Shown here: piece by piece, positions 1-7,927 of the stretch
Layout of the letters: each line of letters starts with the position of its first letter
How positions within the stretch are numbered: position 1 is the first letter of the stretch
The notes under the pieces: generated by a model
What the model was told of the DNA's origin: nothing
The model's database searches: none
The model's input: the letters and a program-made list of their open reading frames with translations, nothing else
Translations under genes and position numbers: made by a program
From: Bacteroidales bacterium
GTDB lineage: Bacteria; Bacteroidota; Bacteroidia; Bacteroidales; UBA7960
Length of the DNA stretch: 9,084 bases
Direction: 5' to 3'
Assembly: GCA_007132395.1 (NCBI GenBank)
Contig: SLOR01000047.1
Span: 1 to 9,084, forward strand

Positions 1-818
1 CCACGAAGTACATGGTGTCTCTGAGGATTACCGCGTCTCTTTTACCCAGTTCGTTGTACCTGTCAATAATATTCTTTTTGTCTTCCCTGAATTCTTCTTC
101 AATGAGTTTGGACGAATTGAAAATAAAACGCAAACTTCTTTCGCGTGTGTTTTTCATCAGGCGTTTGATCTGATTATCGCTGAGCACGTCATTACCATGG
201 ATTATTACCTCGCTGATGCGTGTACGCTCACCGCGGTCCACGTCAAATTCCAGCATAATGCTATTGGTTCTCACGGTATCGGGTACCTGTGTAATTTGTA
301 TTTCAGGTTTTAGATATCCTTTATCGATATAATAATCTTCTATAATGGATTTGGCCCTGAAGAGCAGGTTCTCGGTTACTACATCGCCTCTTACCAGGTT
401 GAGTTTTTCGGTTAGCTTGGTAACATCGGATCTTCTTGCCCCTTCAAACTCGAAACGTGTAAGGCGTGGTCTCTCTTTCAGCTCTATATCCAGGAAAATC
501 TGATTGTCCTGGATAGAGGTTACCGCGATGGATACATCGGTGAAAAATCCCTGTGCCCAAAGGTTTTCAATGGCCTTTGCAATATCTTCGCCGGGTACAA
601 CAATAGGGTCGCCCACATTGAGCTGACTAACCATAACGATTACGTTGTGGTCCATGTAATTAACACCCGTTACTGAAATCCCCCCAATAACATATTCGCG
701 GGGGCTGTTATAGTCTATGTTGATTTGGTCGCCGGTAAGAACTGTTTGGGCCCAGCTGAAAGAATGAGCCACAAGCAGGAGCAGGCTTAGTGAAAATGCA
801 AAAAATAATTTTGTCATT
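1..818 (-). CDS. bamA: BamA, outer-membrane barrel assembly factor (partial, N-terminal 272 residues)
   Basis: This is the 5' part of the gene for the Omp85-family protein that folds and inserts beta-barrel proteins into the outer membrane. The reading frame is open from ATG at 818 to the window edge, so the remaining POTRA domains and the C-terminal barrel lie outside. Residues 1-24 look like a signal peptide: Lys3, a Leu/Phe-rich core, then a cut near Trp-Ala-Gln. Three POTRA-like units follow. The first is about residues 42-117, with a central LWAQGFFTDV helix-strand motif typical of BamA. The second is about 120-198, with IIEDYYIDKGYLKPEI. The third starts at about 199 (ISEVIIHGNDVLSDNQIKRL). 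The gene sits 63 bp downstream of uppS, a common Bacteroidota neighbourhood. The bases before the ATG are AT-rich with no Shine-Dalgarno sequence. Family assignment is strong. TamA-like Omp85 proteins are the alternative, but the uppS context favours BamA. Confidence 0.93.
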
Positions 819-881
819 ATAAGTGATGTGTTTTTTTGAAAGTATGTGAGTTTGTTTGTTTTTCAATGCTTATAAATGCTA

Positions 882-1607
882 TCAGGTTTTGCCGAACCTG
901 CGTTCACGTCTCTGGTAGTCGAGTATGGCCTGGTAGAAATGTTTTTTCCTGAAATCGGGCCATAATACGGGGGTAAAATACAATTCGCTGTAGGCTATCT
1001 GCCATAAAAGAAAATTGCTGATGCGCAGTTCGCCGCTGGTACGGATGAGCAGGTCGGGGTCCGGTACATCATGGGTTTGTAAATAGTTTGTAAAAAGTTT
1101 TTTGTCAATATCTTCGGGTTCTATTGTTCCTTCTTTTACTTGTTGGGCTATTTGCTTCACGGCATTGAGAATTTCCCACTGTGAGCTGTAGCTCAGGGCC
1201 ACGGTAACATTAAGCTTTGTATTGTTTTTGGTAATATCAATGGCTTCATTGAGTTCTTCCAGGCAACTTTTGGGCAGTGAATCCATATCGCCTATGGCCG
1301 ATAGTTTTACTCCTTTTTCCAGCAACTCGGGTGTTTCATTCTTGATGGCACTAACCAGCAACTCCATAAGCGTGTCTACTTCTTTTTTGGGTCGGCACCA
1401 GTTTTCGGTAGAAAAAGCGTAAAAGGTAAGGTTGGGAACACCGATTTCTCCGGCGGCTTCTACTGTTTCCCTTACGGCCTGAATTCCGTTTTCGTGGCCG
1501 AATACTCTTTCTTTCCCTCTCTGCTTAGCCCACCGGCCGTTGCCATCCATAATGATGGCGATATGTTTGGGCAATTTATTTTTGTTGATATTTTGTTTGA
1601 AATCCAT
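882..1607 (-). CDS. uppS: Isoprenyl transferase (undecaprenyl diphosphate synthase)
   Basis: This cis-prenyltransferase adds isopentenyl units to farnesyl diphosphate, making the C55 carrier lipid used for peptidoglycan and surface glycans. It is cytoplasmic and acts at the inner membrane face. The length, 241 aa, is normal for the family. Visible motifs are IIMDGNGRWA (residues 18-27, with the Mg2+-binding catalytic Asp21), GH at 37-38, STENW at 66-70, DPDLLIRTSGELRISN at 183-198, and the SELYF acidic site with Glu208. Two positions look unusual. Cys71 follows STENW where Asn is common, and Gln143 in SYSSQWEI sits where Arg is usual. The start is fixed by an in-frame TAA at 1614-1616, three codons upstream, which leaves ATG at 1607 as the first start. 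It is followed 63 bp later by bamA. Assignment to the family is nearly certain; the exact product chain length is inferred. Confidence 0.96.
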   Translation of the reverse strand: MDFKQNINKNKLPKHIAIIMDGNGRWAKQRGKERVFGHENGIQAVRETVEAAGEIGVPNLTFYAFSTENWCRPKKEVDTLMELLVSAIKNETPELLEKGVKLSAIGDMDSLPKSCLEELNEAIDITKNNTKLNVTVALSYSSQWEILNAVKQIAQQVKEGTIEPEDIDKKLFTNYLQTHDVPDPDLLIRTSGELRISNFLLWQIAYSELYFTPVLWPDFRKKHFYQAILDYQRRERRFGKT

Positions 1608-1700
1608 TATCGGTTATTCAGTTGCTCCTGTAGAAAAATAGGCACAAATTTCTCAAAATGTTTTCAATAATAAAAGAAAATGCCCTAAGATTGTGAAAAT

Positions 1701-2555
1701 TTAATTGTAAGCCGGGCATCGGTGCCTGCTGAAATTTTTTATTCTGAAAGTAAGTACTATTCCTGCAAATGAATACCAGTCGTTGGTATTGGGGTTTCCT
1801 CTTTGAAATCCAATGTTTTCTCCCCTGTTCTCCAGGCTTCTGTCGTAAAGCTCCAGGGCCCGTGTATCGCCCATAAAGACGTCCGGGTCGGGGTAGGTGG
1901 TGCTCACGTCGTCCAGGTAATCGGTTCCCGTACGTCGCATTCCCCATTCCAGGGCACCGGTAAATTGTCGGGTTATATTAAACTTGTATCCTATGCCAAA
2001 AAGAAAGTTGTGCGAATTTAAAGAATAGGGTTTCCTGTCGGGATATAATTCGGAGCCTTGACCTTCGGTGTTAAGGGGCTTAAGGTCGTACCACTGACCG
2101 TCGATTTCGGCTTGGGGGTTAAAGCGGAATACTCCTCCTCCTGCAAAAATATAGGGAGTATAAGGTGTTTCCAGGTCGCCGGGAGTGAACCTCAGGAAAT
2201 TTACCTCGGCCTGGCCCGATAATTCCATCACGTTGGTACGAAAATGCAGGTTACGGTTGGTGTTGTATTGCACCACCGCGTCATCGCCAGCCACGGTGCC
2301 CCAGAAGCCGTTGGCTCGTAAGGCTAAATGTTCGTTAATATTGTACCTGTATAGCCCGCCCACGGCTATGCGGGTCATGGCAAACTGCCGGGTAGGGTTC
2401 AAATCACCAATATAATATGACCCTCCGAAGAAAAAGCCAAACTCGTGTCGCTGTGCCTCCACCTTAACAAGGGTAGTGGCAAGGATCGAAAACACGAAGG
2501 AAAAACGAAGAAAAAAATTAAAAGAAATAGTGCTCCGGTTATATTTCAGGTTCAT
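1701..2555 (-). CDS. DUF6089 outer-membrane beta-barrel protein, PorG-like (copy next to uppS)
   Basis: This is a predicted small outer-membrane barrel of 284 aa. In Porphyromonas gingivalis the DUF6089 gene beside uppS and bamA encodes PorG, the barrel that attaches to the PorK/PorN ring of the type IX secretion system; position makes this copy the best match. Residues 1-35 form a signal peptide with a basic start, a core around FSFVFSILATTLV and a cut near Glu-Ala-Gln. Family hallmarks are HEFGFFFGGSYYIGDLNP (37-54), YRYNINEHLALRAN (69-82), NRNLHFR (100-106), WYDLKPLNTEGQG (155-167), TDYLDDVSTTY (211-221) and QRGNP (251-255). The alternating hydrophobic pattern fits beta strands. It lies 144 bp downstream of a related gene and 93 bp upstream of uppS. 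A role in type IX secretion is inference, since no other secretion gene is visible here. A structural or porin-like role is possible. Confidence 0.85.
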   Translation of the reverse strand: MNLKYNRSTISFNFFLRFSFVFSILATTLVKVEAQRHEFGFFFGGSYYIGDLNPTRQFAMTRIAVGGLYRYNINEHLALRANGFWGTVAGDDAVVQYNTNRNLHFRTNVMELSGQAEVNFLRFTPGDLETPYTPYIFAGGGVFRFNPQAEIDGQWYDLKPLNTEGQGSELYPDRKPYSLNSHNFLFGIGYKFNITRQFTGALEWGMRRTGTDYLDDVSTTYPDPDVFMGDTRALELYDRSLENRGENIGFQRGNPNTNDWYSFAGIVLTFRIKNFSRHRCPAYN

Positions 2556-2699
2556 TGGAGTGGTGCAGTTTATGGCTTTACTTGTTTTTGCCGGGTTGTT
2601 GTTTTTTAAAAATCACTACAATACTTGATTTAGAAAACGCAATTACAGCTCCGATATTATTTCACGCAGCCAAAAGGAATGTTTTCCCCGTGTTAGTCG

Positions 2700-3668
2700 C
2701 TAAAAGCGTGGAACACCATAGGGGCGTCTTACCTGTGGCAGCTTGTAATACACGGTGATAAAGCTGAACATATATGCATCTGCATTGTAGGGATTTCCCC
2801 TTTGCTGGCCTGGGCTTGTAACATTTTCGCTCAGGTTGTTGAGGGTAGGATTGGCAAAATACTCTGCCAGTGCAATTTTTGCCGGGTCGGTAAACATTTC
2901 GCTGAATATGGCAGGATCTACGTAGGTGGTACTCACATCGTCAATATAATCGGTAAAGGTTTTGCGAAAACCGTACTCGAAGCCGATGGAAATATCGCGG
3001 TTAATCTGTAAAATGGCACCAATGCCAAAGGGGATGGCAAATGCCACCGGCAGGTATTTGCTGCGGGTGGGGAAAAACCCCTGGCCTTCGGTACGCAGGG
3101 GGCGCAAATTGTACCACCCGGCGGAGGGCAGAAATTCAGGCTCTATACTGCCATTGTAACTGCCGGGTTCGAAATATCCCTGGGGGTTGAAGTAAAAGGC
3201 TGCTATACCGGCAAAAAAGTGTGCAGAAATATTAATGTCGCCTCTGCCACGCACCCCTGTAAGACGGGTATAACGTGCCCCTTGCTTTTGCATTGAATAG
3301 AACGTAAACTGCAGTTGTGGCGATAGTTCGAGGATAGGTGAACGAAAGTGAATATTCCTGTTGTTGCGGAAGGCTTCGTCGGTGTTTTTGTCATCACCTG
3401 ATACATAGCCGAAGGTTAAATTGGCCTTAAGCCCAAGATTTTCCATCAGCATATATCGGTATCCAAGGGCTCCGGCAGGTTTTACTGCCGCAAAATCAAA
3501 ATCCCGCATGCCCTGGGTGCCCACCTGGTCGGCACCCCCCAATTCTCCCATGAAGCCTGAGCCACCAAGGCCGAGGTAAAGGTGATGTCTTTCCCTTGTC
3601 CAGCGCTGCGAAAAGGATTCGCCCGCCAGGGTGATGAAAAGGAAGAGGAAAACAAGGAGGTGCTTCAT
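2700..3668 (-). CDS. DUF6089 outer-membrane beta-barrel protein, divergent tandem paralogue
   Basis: This second predicted outer-membrane barrel has 322 aa, about 40 residues more than its downstream neighbour. The signal peptide spans residues 1-20 (Lys2, then a Leu/Phe core, cut near Ser-Phe-Ser-Gln). It shares landmark blocks with the 1701-2555 protein in the same order: YRYMLMENLGLKAN (70-83), NRNIHFRSPILELS (103-116), NPQ (161-163), WYNLRPLRTEGQG (185-197), TDYIDDVSTTYVDP (239-252) and QRGNP (289-293). Extra length lies mainly between NRNIHFR and TEGQG and between the DDVSTTY and QRGNP blocks (residues 253-288), positions that would suit surface or periplasmic loops. The YYIGDLNP block near the N terminus is replaced by GSGFMGELGG. 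The two genes probably arose by duplication followed by divergence. Which one, if either, works as PorG cannot be settled from sequence alone, although the copy next to uppS is the usual one. Confidence 0.8.
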   Translation of the reverse strand: MKHLLVFLFLFITLAGESFSQRWTRERHHLYLGLGGSGFMGELGGADQVGTQGMRDFDFAAVKPAGALGYRYMLMENLGLKANLTFGYVSGDDKNTDEAFRNNRNIHFRSPILELSPQLQFTFYSMQKQGARYTRLTGVRGRGDINISAHFFAGIAAFYFNPQGYFEPGSYNGSIEPEFLPSAGWYNLRPLRTEGQGFFPTRSKYLPVAFAIPFGIGAILQINRDISIGFEYGFRKTFTDYIDDVSTTYVDPAIFSEMFTDPAKIALAEYFANPTLNNLSENVTSPGQQRGNPYNADAYMFSFITVYYKLPQVRRPYGVPRF

Positions 3669-3675
3669 GAAATGA

Positions 3676-3682
3676 TTCCTTT
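3676..3682 (-). promoter_or_regulatory. Shine-Dalgarno-like site before the upstream DUF6089 gene
   Basis: The minus strand reads AAAGGAA, ending seven bases before the ATG at 3668. This is a good match to the anti-Shine-Dalgarno complement at a usable spacing. It stands out because most other starts in this window (bamA, rodA, nadK, the divergent dehydrogenase) have no such sequence, as is usual in Bacteroidota. It supports the chosen start. A chance match in A-rich sequence remains possible. Confidence 0.4.
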
Positions 3683-3759
3683 GATGAATGATTACGGATT
3701 TACCTTATACAATGCTGGTATATACAAAAAATATGCTTACGCCTCCGTTAATTAAGTTG

Positions 3760-3767
3760 CAAATTTA
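3760..3767 (-). promoter_or_regulatory. Candidate -7 promoter element before the DUF6089 pair
   Basis: The minus strand reads TAAATTTG, an exact match to the Bacteroidota -7 consensus TAnnTTTG. It lies in the 157 bp gap between nadK and the first DUF6089 gene. A transcript starting just downstream would have a leader of roughly 80-90 bases. I found no TTTG -33 element at the expected 19-21 base spacing, so the call rests on one element and on the unusually wide gap in this gene row. Confidence 0.3.
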
Positions 3768-3825
3768 GTTAAAATTCTGAATTGGTCTTTTGTTCCCAAG
3801 ACATTGAATTAATATATGTTTTTGT

Positions 3826-4707
3826 TTAGTTTCTTTTATCAAACCCCCATGCCAGTTTGTTGCGGATATTTTGAAAAAAATCTTTTTCCCCGGGGCAGAT
3901 GAGGTTGATTTTAAAATCGGCTTTCTTAATATACAGGTCGATGGGGTTTTCAAGGGGTATGGAGCGGGAGTCCATAAGAATCAAGTGGCTTTTTACCCTT
4001 CCTTCAACCCTGAGTTTTATTACCGAATCGTCTTTAATAACAATGGGCCTCACCGTGAGGTTGTGCGAGGCAATAGGGGTAATGATGAAATTTTCTGAGT
4101 CGGGCGAAATTATCGGTCCCCCGCAACTGAGGGAGTAGCCTGTAGAGCCCGTGGGTGTGGCCACAAGCAATCCGTCGGCCCAATACGTGTTAAGATAATT
4201 GCCGTTTACGCAGGCACTGATGGAAATCATGGTGGTGTTGTCCCTTTTGAGGATAGTGAGTTCGTTCAATGCGTAAGGAAAAGTATCAAATAGTTTTTCT
4301 TCGCCGCTTTCCAGTTTAATTAAAGAACGCTGGTCGAGGGTAAAGTTTTTTTCCAGCAGTGCACGGATGGCAAATTCCATTTCCTCGGTTGACACGGCCG
4401 ACAAAAACCCCAGTCTGCCGGTGTTGATGCCCATTACGGGTATGCCTGAGCTGCGGATGTAGGGCAGGGTGTCCAGCAGGGTTCCGTCGCCACCGATACT
4501 CAGCATGCAAAAACAACCCGTAGGAATCTGGCTGTGCTCCCTGAATACTTCCAAGGGTTTGCCAAAGCTAAGTCCTTCTTTGAGAAAGGCGTAAAAGCTG
4601 TGATGCACATAAAAGGTATCGGTGCCGGGCTCCAGTATTCGTATCATCTTTTCAATGACAGGAAAAAAATCCCGGTTGAAGGGTCGTCCGAATAAGGCTA
4701 TCTGCAT
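3826..4707 (-). CDS. nadK: NAD kinase
   Basis: This cytoplasmic enzyme phosphorylates NAD to NADP, which sets the NADP(H) supply for biosynthesis. Its 293 aa fit the family. The GGDGT signature lies at residues 72-76, with Asp74 the expected catalytic residue. NTGRLGFL at 95-102, the NE pair at 148-149, and the glycine-rich ATPTGSTGYSLSCGGP stretch (183-198) complete the nucleotide-binding fold. The N terminus (MQIALFGRPF) resembles that of other Bacteroidota NAD kinases, supporting the ATG at 4707. It begins 21 bp after the rodA stop, so it is probably the third gene of an mrdA-rodA-nadK transcript. A 157 bp gap follows. The link with cell-wall genes looks positional; no direct functional link is evident. 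Confidence 0.96.
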   Translation of the reverse strand: MQIALFGRPFNRDFFPVIEKMIRILEPGTDTFYVHHSFYAFLKEGLSFGKPLEVFREHSQIPTGCFCMLSIGGDGTLLDTLPYIRSSGIPVMGINTGRLGFLSAVSTEEMEFAIRALLEKNFTLDQRSLIKLESGEEKLFDTFPYALNELTILKRDNTTMISISACVNGNYLNTYWADGLLVATPTGSTGYSLSCGGPIISPDSENFIITPIASHNLTVRPIVIKDDSVIKLRVEGRVKSHLILMDSRSIPLENPIDLYIKKADFKINLICPGEKDFFQNIRNKLAWGFDKRN

Positions 4708-4728
4708 AGTTTACGAGGTTGTTTGGTG

Positions 4729-5991
4729 TTATAATAACTCCAGCCTTTTGGAGTCGAGTTTTAAAAAGGTAAATAAAAACATACTGAAGGCCCAAAGGGA
4801 AGACCCGCCATAACTGATAAATGGCAGGGGGATTCCTATTACCGGAACCAGCCCGATGGTCATGCCGATATTTACCAGAAAGTGAAAGAATATTATAGAT
4901 GCCAGGCTGTAGCCAAAAATACGGCTAAAAACAGATCTTTGCCTTTCGGCCAGCAAAATCAATCGTATCAGTAAAAATATAAATAATCCTACCACCACAA
5001 AGCTACCCATAAAACCCCATTCTTCACCAATGGTACAGAAGATAAAGTCGGTGCCCTGCTCGGGTACGAAATTAAACTTGGTTTGTGTGCCCTGCAAAAA
5101 TCCTTTTCCCCAAACACCCCCTGAGCCAATGGCGATTTTTGACTGGTGCAGGTTATAGCCTGCGCCTCTCAGGTCAACTGTTTCGTCAATGAGTACGGCG
5201 ATTCTCAGTCGCTGGTGCTGCTGCAGCACTTCATCGTACACATAATCCACGCTGTACACATAAGCATTTACAATTATCAGCAGCAAAAACATCTGGCGAA
5301 TCATGGCCGGTTTCTTGCGCAGGAAAATGGCTGCAATCACAAACAGGCCCGAGAGCGCTCCAATGATATAAAATTCGTTGAATATAAGGGTAAGCACAAA
5401 GAGGAAAACGGCAAAAACACCCAGTATAAGCATCCATCCGGGGATGAATCCTTCACGATAAAATATCACCACGAAGGCGGCAAAAACAAGTGCTGTGCCC
5501 GTGTCGTTCTGGGCGAAAATCAGCAGTACCGGTATGGCCACAAGCAGTGCAGGCTTAATAATGGCTTTAAAATTGCGCGAACGCGACTTGGTTTCGTAGA
5601 TTAAACGGGCCAGGGCCAGGGAAGTGGTAAACTTAACAAACTCTGCCGGCTGAATGGCAACCCCACCTATGTGAAACCATGATTTGGAGGCATTTACCGT
5701 GGTGCCAAAAATGAGTACGCCAATGAGGCTTACAATGGAAAGCCCGAATATTATATAGGCAAAGGCCGGAAATGCCTTCACGTCAATGGTGAGTATTACC
5801 GTGCCAATTACCAGGGCGGTAACAATCCATACAAACTGCTTGCCGTAGCTTTGGCTGAAATCAAACATGCTGTGGTGATACTCTTTGTATTCAGCAGCAT
5901 AAATACTTATCCACCCGATAAAAATAAGTGCAAGGTAAATGAAGACGGTGAGCTTATCTATATTTTTGAAAAAGTTAAATTGAGGTCTCAT
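4729..5991 (-). CDS. rodA: RodA, SEDS-family peptidoglycan glycosyltransferase
   Basis: RodA polymerises lipid II into glycan strands during cell elongation and works in a complex with PBP2, which is encoded immediately upstream. The protein has 420 aa and about ten hydrophobic membrane segments, the first at about residues 13-32. SEDS landmarks are WFHIGGVAIQPAEFVK (105-120), QNDTGTAL (161-168), and a large extracellular loop with LHQSKIAIGSGGVWGKGFLQ (281-300) followed by PEQGTDFIF (310-318). Asp315 in that motif matches the catalytic Asp of RodA/FtsW. GLVPVIGIPLPFISYGGSS (380-398) is near the C terminus. It starts 14 bp after the mrdA stop and nadK follows 21 bp later, so co-transcription is likely. 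FtsW is the close alternative, but pairing with a PBP2-type transpeptidase makes RodA much more likely. Confidence 0.95.
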   Translation of the reverse strand: MRPQFNFFKNIDKLTVFIYLALIFIGWISIYAAEYKEYHHSMFDFSQSYGKQFVWIVTALVIGTVILTIDVKAFPAFAYIIFGLSIVSLIGVLIFGTTVNASKSWFHIGGVAIQPAEFVKFTTSLALARLIYETKSRSRNFKAIIKPALLVAIPVLLIFAQNDTGTALVFAAFVVIFYREGFIPGWMLILGVFAVFLFVLTLIFNEFYIIGALSGLFVIAAIFLRKKPAMIRQMFLLLIIVNAYVYSVDYVYDEVLQQHQRLRIAVLIDETVDLRGAGYNLHQSKIAIGSGGVWGKGFLQGTQTKFNFVPEQGTDFIFCTIGEEWGFMGSFVVVGLFIFLLIRLILLAERQRSVFSRIFGYSLASIIFFHFLVNIGMTIGLVPVIGIPLPFISYGGSSLWAFSMFLFTFLKLDSKRLELL

Positions 5992-6005
5992 GCGTTACTG
6001 TATAC

Positions 6006-7838
6006 TTAAAATGTCAAAAAGGAAGCTTCGAGGATGCGTTGTTCAAACCATGCCCTCTTCACTTCGCGTGTAAGGTATTTTTCAATCATCAGGCTGGCAA
6101 TGGGGGCGGCCCATGCGGCTCCTCCGCCTGCGTTTTCCACAATTACCGAAATGGCAATCTGCGGGTTCTCAACAGGTGCAAAGGCAATAAATGCCGAATG
6201 ATTTTCGCCATGGGGATTTTGTACGGTGCCGGTTTTGCCTCCCATGGTAATGCCGGGTATTCTCGAGAATCTCCCTGTTCCCGCTTCCACGGTTTCGAAC
6301 ATGGCTTCCACCATGGTTTCAAAATGTACCGAATCGATGGTGGTTTGGTGCCGTTGGAGGTAATCAGGGTTCAGGTTTTCGGGAGCGCCGATGGCTTTAA
6401 TAATGTGGGGAGTGTAAAAGTAGCCCCTGTTGGCAACAATGGCGGCCAGGTTGGCCAACTGTATGGGGGTAGTGCCGATTTCCCCCTGACCGATGGCAAG
6501 GGAAATTATCGTGAGAGCACGCCATCCGCGCGGCCCGTAGATGCGATCGTAATAATCCGGGCTGCCGATAAGTCCGGGAAGCTCGTGGGGCAAGTCGCTG
6601 TTGAAAGTACGGCCAAAGCCCAGGCTGAGGATATGTTCACGCCAGGTGCCCAGGGCATGCTGCATGTTGTCGAATTTGGGCAGTTCCAGGGTGTTGCGAA
6701 ACTGGATACATGAAAAGGTATTGCAGCTATACTGTATGGCCAGCAAGGCGTCCACGGGCTGAGGGTGGGTGCGGCAACGTACGGTAATGCCTCCGCTGCG
6801 ATAAAAGCCCGGGCAGGAGTAGCGTGTGCGGTTTGTGATGCCGCCTTCCTGCAATCCCACGAGAAAATTGGCCACTTTAAACACTGAACCCGGAGGATAG
6901 TTGGCCATTAGCGCCCTGTTAAAAAGCGGTTTCAGGGTATCGTTTTGCAGCATGCGGTAATTGGCCGATCTTACCCGGCCCACCAGCAGGTTGGGATCGT
7001 AGCCCGGTGCGGTTACCAGGGCAAGGATTTCTCCTGTTGAAGGTTCAATGGCCACAATGCTGCCCCTCTTATTCTGAAAAAGTTTTTCGCCGTAAATCTG
7101 CAATTGCACATCCAGCGATGAGTAGAGGTCGGTGCCAGCCACGGCAAGTGTGTCGTAACGCCCGTCCTGGAAGGAACCAATATCGCGGTTCAGTGCATCA
7201 ACCATTACAATGCGTGTTCCTTTGGTGCCTCTGAGTACATCCTCGTAATGCTTTTCAATACCCGAAATGCCAACATAGTCGCCCGGACGGTAGTAAGGGT
7301 CGTTTTCAATGAGTGAAGGGCCTGCTTCACCCACATAACCCATGGAGTGGGCAGCGATGGGGTGGGGGTATTTGCGCAGGGTACGGGGCTGCACGTAAAA
7401 GCCGGGAAAACGGAAAAGTTTCTCCTGCATGGCAGCATATTCGCCTTTGGAAATCTGACGCTCGAAAATAGAACCCTTGAAGCGACTGTAGCGGGTGGCT
7501 GCCTGCATGCGTGTTTCAAACTGCTCGCGGGTAATACCCAACAGACTGATGAATTCAAGTGTATCGATATCTCTCACCTGACGGGGCACCACCATCAGGT
7601 CGTAATAGGGTTCGTTATATACCAGCAATTCCCCGTTGCGGTCGTAAACCAGCCCCCGGGCAGGGTAGTCGGTAATGATGCGCTGCACATTGCTGCTGGC
7701 AAAAATCTTATAGCGGTGATCTACCACCTGCAGGTAGAAAAGGCGCATAAGGAAAAGCAGGCCTATGAGCACAACAAACAATATTATTGGGGTTTTCCGA
7801 CGGGAAAAAATATCTGAATTGGGGTTGTTTAGTTGCAT
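6006..7838 (-). CDS. mrdA: Penicillin-binding protein 2, elongasome transpeptidase
   Basis: PBP2 cross-links the glycan strands made by RodA. It is anchored in the inner membrane with its catalytic part in the periplasm. The 610 aa protein has one N-terminal membrane segment (about 16-34), a PBP-dimer/pedestal region (about 53-215, including the PARGLVYDRNGELLVYN motif at 59-75) and a transpeptidase domain from about 255. The three catalytic motifs are intact: SVFK at 318-321 (acyl-serine Ser318), SCN at 371-373 and KTG at 535-537. Cys342, Cys355, His358 and Cys372 cluster around the second motif and could bind metal. It is the first gene of a tight unit with rodA (14 bp gap). In many Bacteroidota mreBCD precede it; here a 305 bp non-coding gap and a divergent gene do. 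The ATG at 7838 gives the expected short cytoplasmic tail. Confidence 0.96.
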   Translation of the reverse strand: MQLNNPNSDIFSRRKTPIILFVVLIGLLFLMRLFYLQVVDHRYKIFASSNVQRIITDYPARGLVYDRNGELLVYNEPYYDLMVVPRQVRDIDTLEFISLLGITREQFETRMQAATRYSRFKGSIFERQISKGEYAAMQEKLFRFPGFYVQPRTLRKYPHPIAAHSMGYVGEAGPSLIENDPYYRPGDYVGISGIEKHYEDVLRGTKGTRIVMVDALNRDIGSFQDGRYDTLAVAGTDLYSSLDVQLQIYGEKLFQNKRGSIVAIEPSTGEILALVTAPGYDPNLLVGRVRSANYRMLQNDTLKPLFNRALMANYPPGSVFKVANFLVGLQEGGITNRTRYSCPGFYRSGGITVRCRTHPQPVDALLAIQYSCNTFSCIQFRNTLELPKFDNMQHALGTWREHILSLGFGRTFNSDLPHELPGLIGSPDYYDRIYGPRGWRALTIISLAIGQGEIGTTPIQLANLAAIVANRGYFYTPHIIKAIGAPENLNPDYLQRHQTTIDSVHFETMVEAMFETVEAGTGRFSRIPGITMGGKTGTVQNPHGENHSAFIAFAPVENPQIAISVIVENAGGGAAWAAPIASLMIEKYLTREVKRAWFEQRILEASFLTF

Positions 7839-7927
7839 AGGTATTCGATGCTGGGATCAATAAAAAATTCTGAGTAACGGGGTGCAGGCATTGCAGGTTT
7901 ATTCAGCCGGGTTTTGCCCTGATCTTC

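Noticed and set aside
1625..1629. AGGAG on the minus strand upstream of uppS as a ribosome binding site
   Set aside because: It ends 17 bases before the ATG, too far for normal use, and an in-frame stop at 1614-1616 excludes an earlier start.
1640..1700. Weak inverted repeat (TTTTC / GAAAA) after the shorter DUF6089 gene as a terminator
   Set aside because: The stem has only about five AT-rich pairs and no clear T-tract follows it.
1618..1947. A 109-codon minus-strand frame overlapping the end of the shorter DUF6089 gene, considered as a frameshifted tail
   Set aside because: The DUF6089 frame itself continues through QRGNP and the last predicted strand to a natural stop at 1701, so no frameshift is needed.
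3784..3801. GTCTT / AAGAC inverted repeat after nadK as a terminator
   Set aside because: It has a five-pair stem with an eight-base loop and no following T-tract on the minus strand.
5146..5604. A 152-codon plus-strand frame within rodA
   Set aside because: It is antisense to well-conserved SEDS membrane segments and has no family pattern.
6039..6713. A 224-codon open frame on the plus strand inside mrdA
   Set aside because: It is fully antisense to the PBP2 transpeptidase domain, whose motifs are intact; its protein has no recognisable family pattern.
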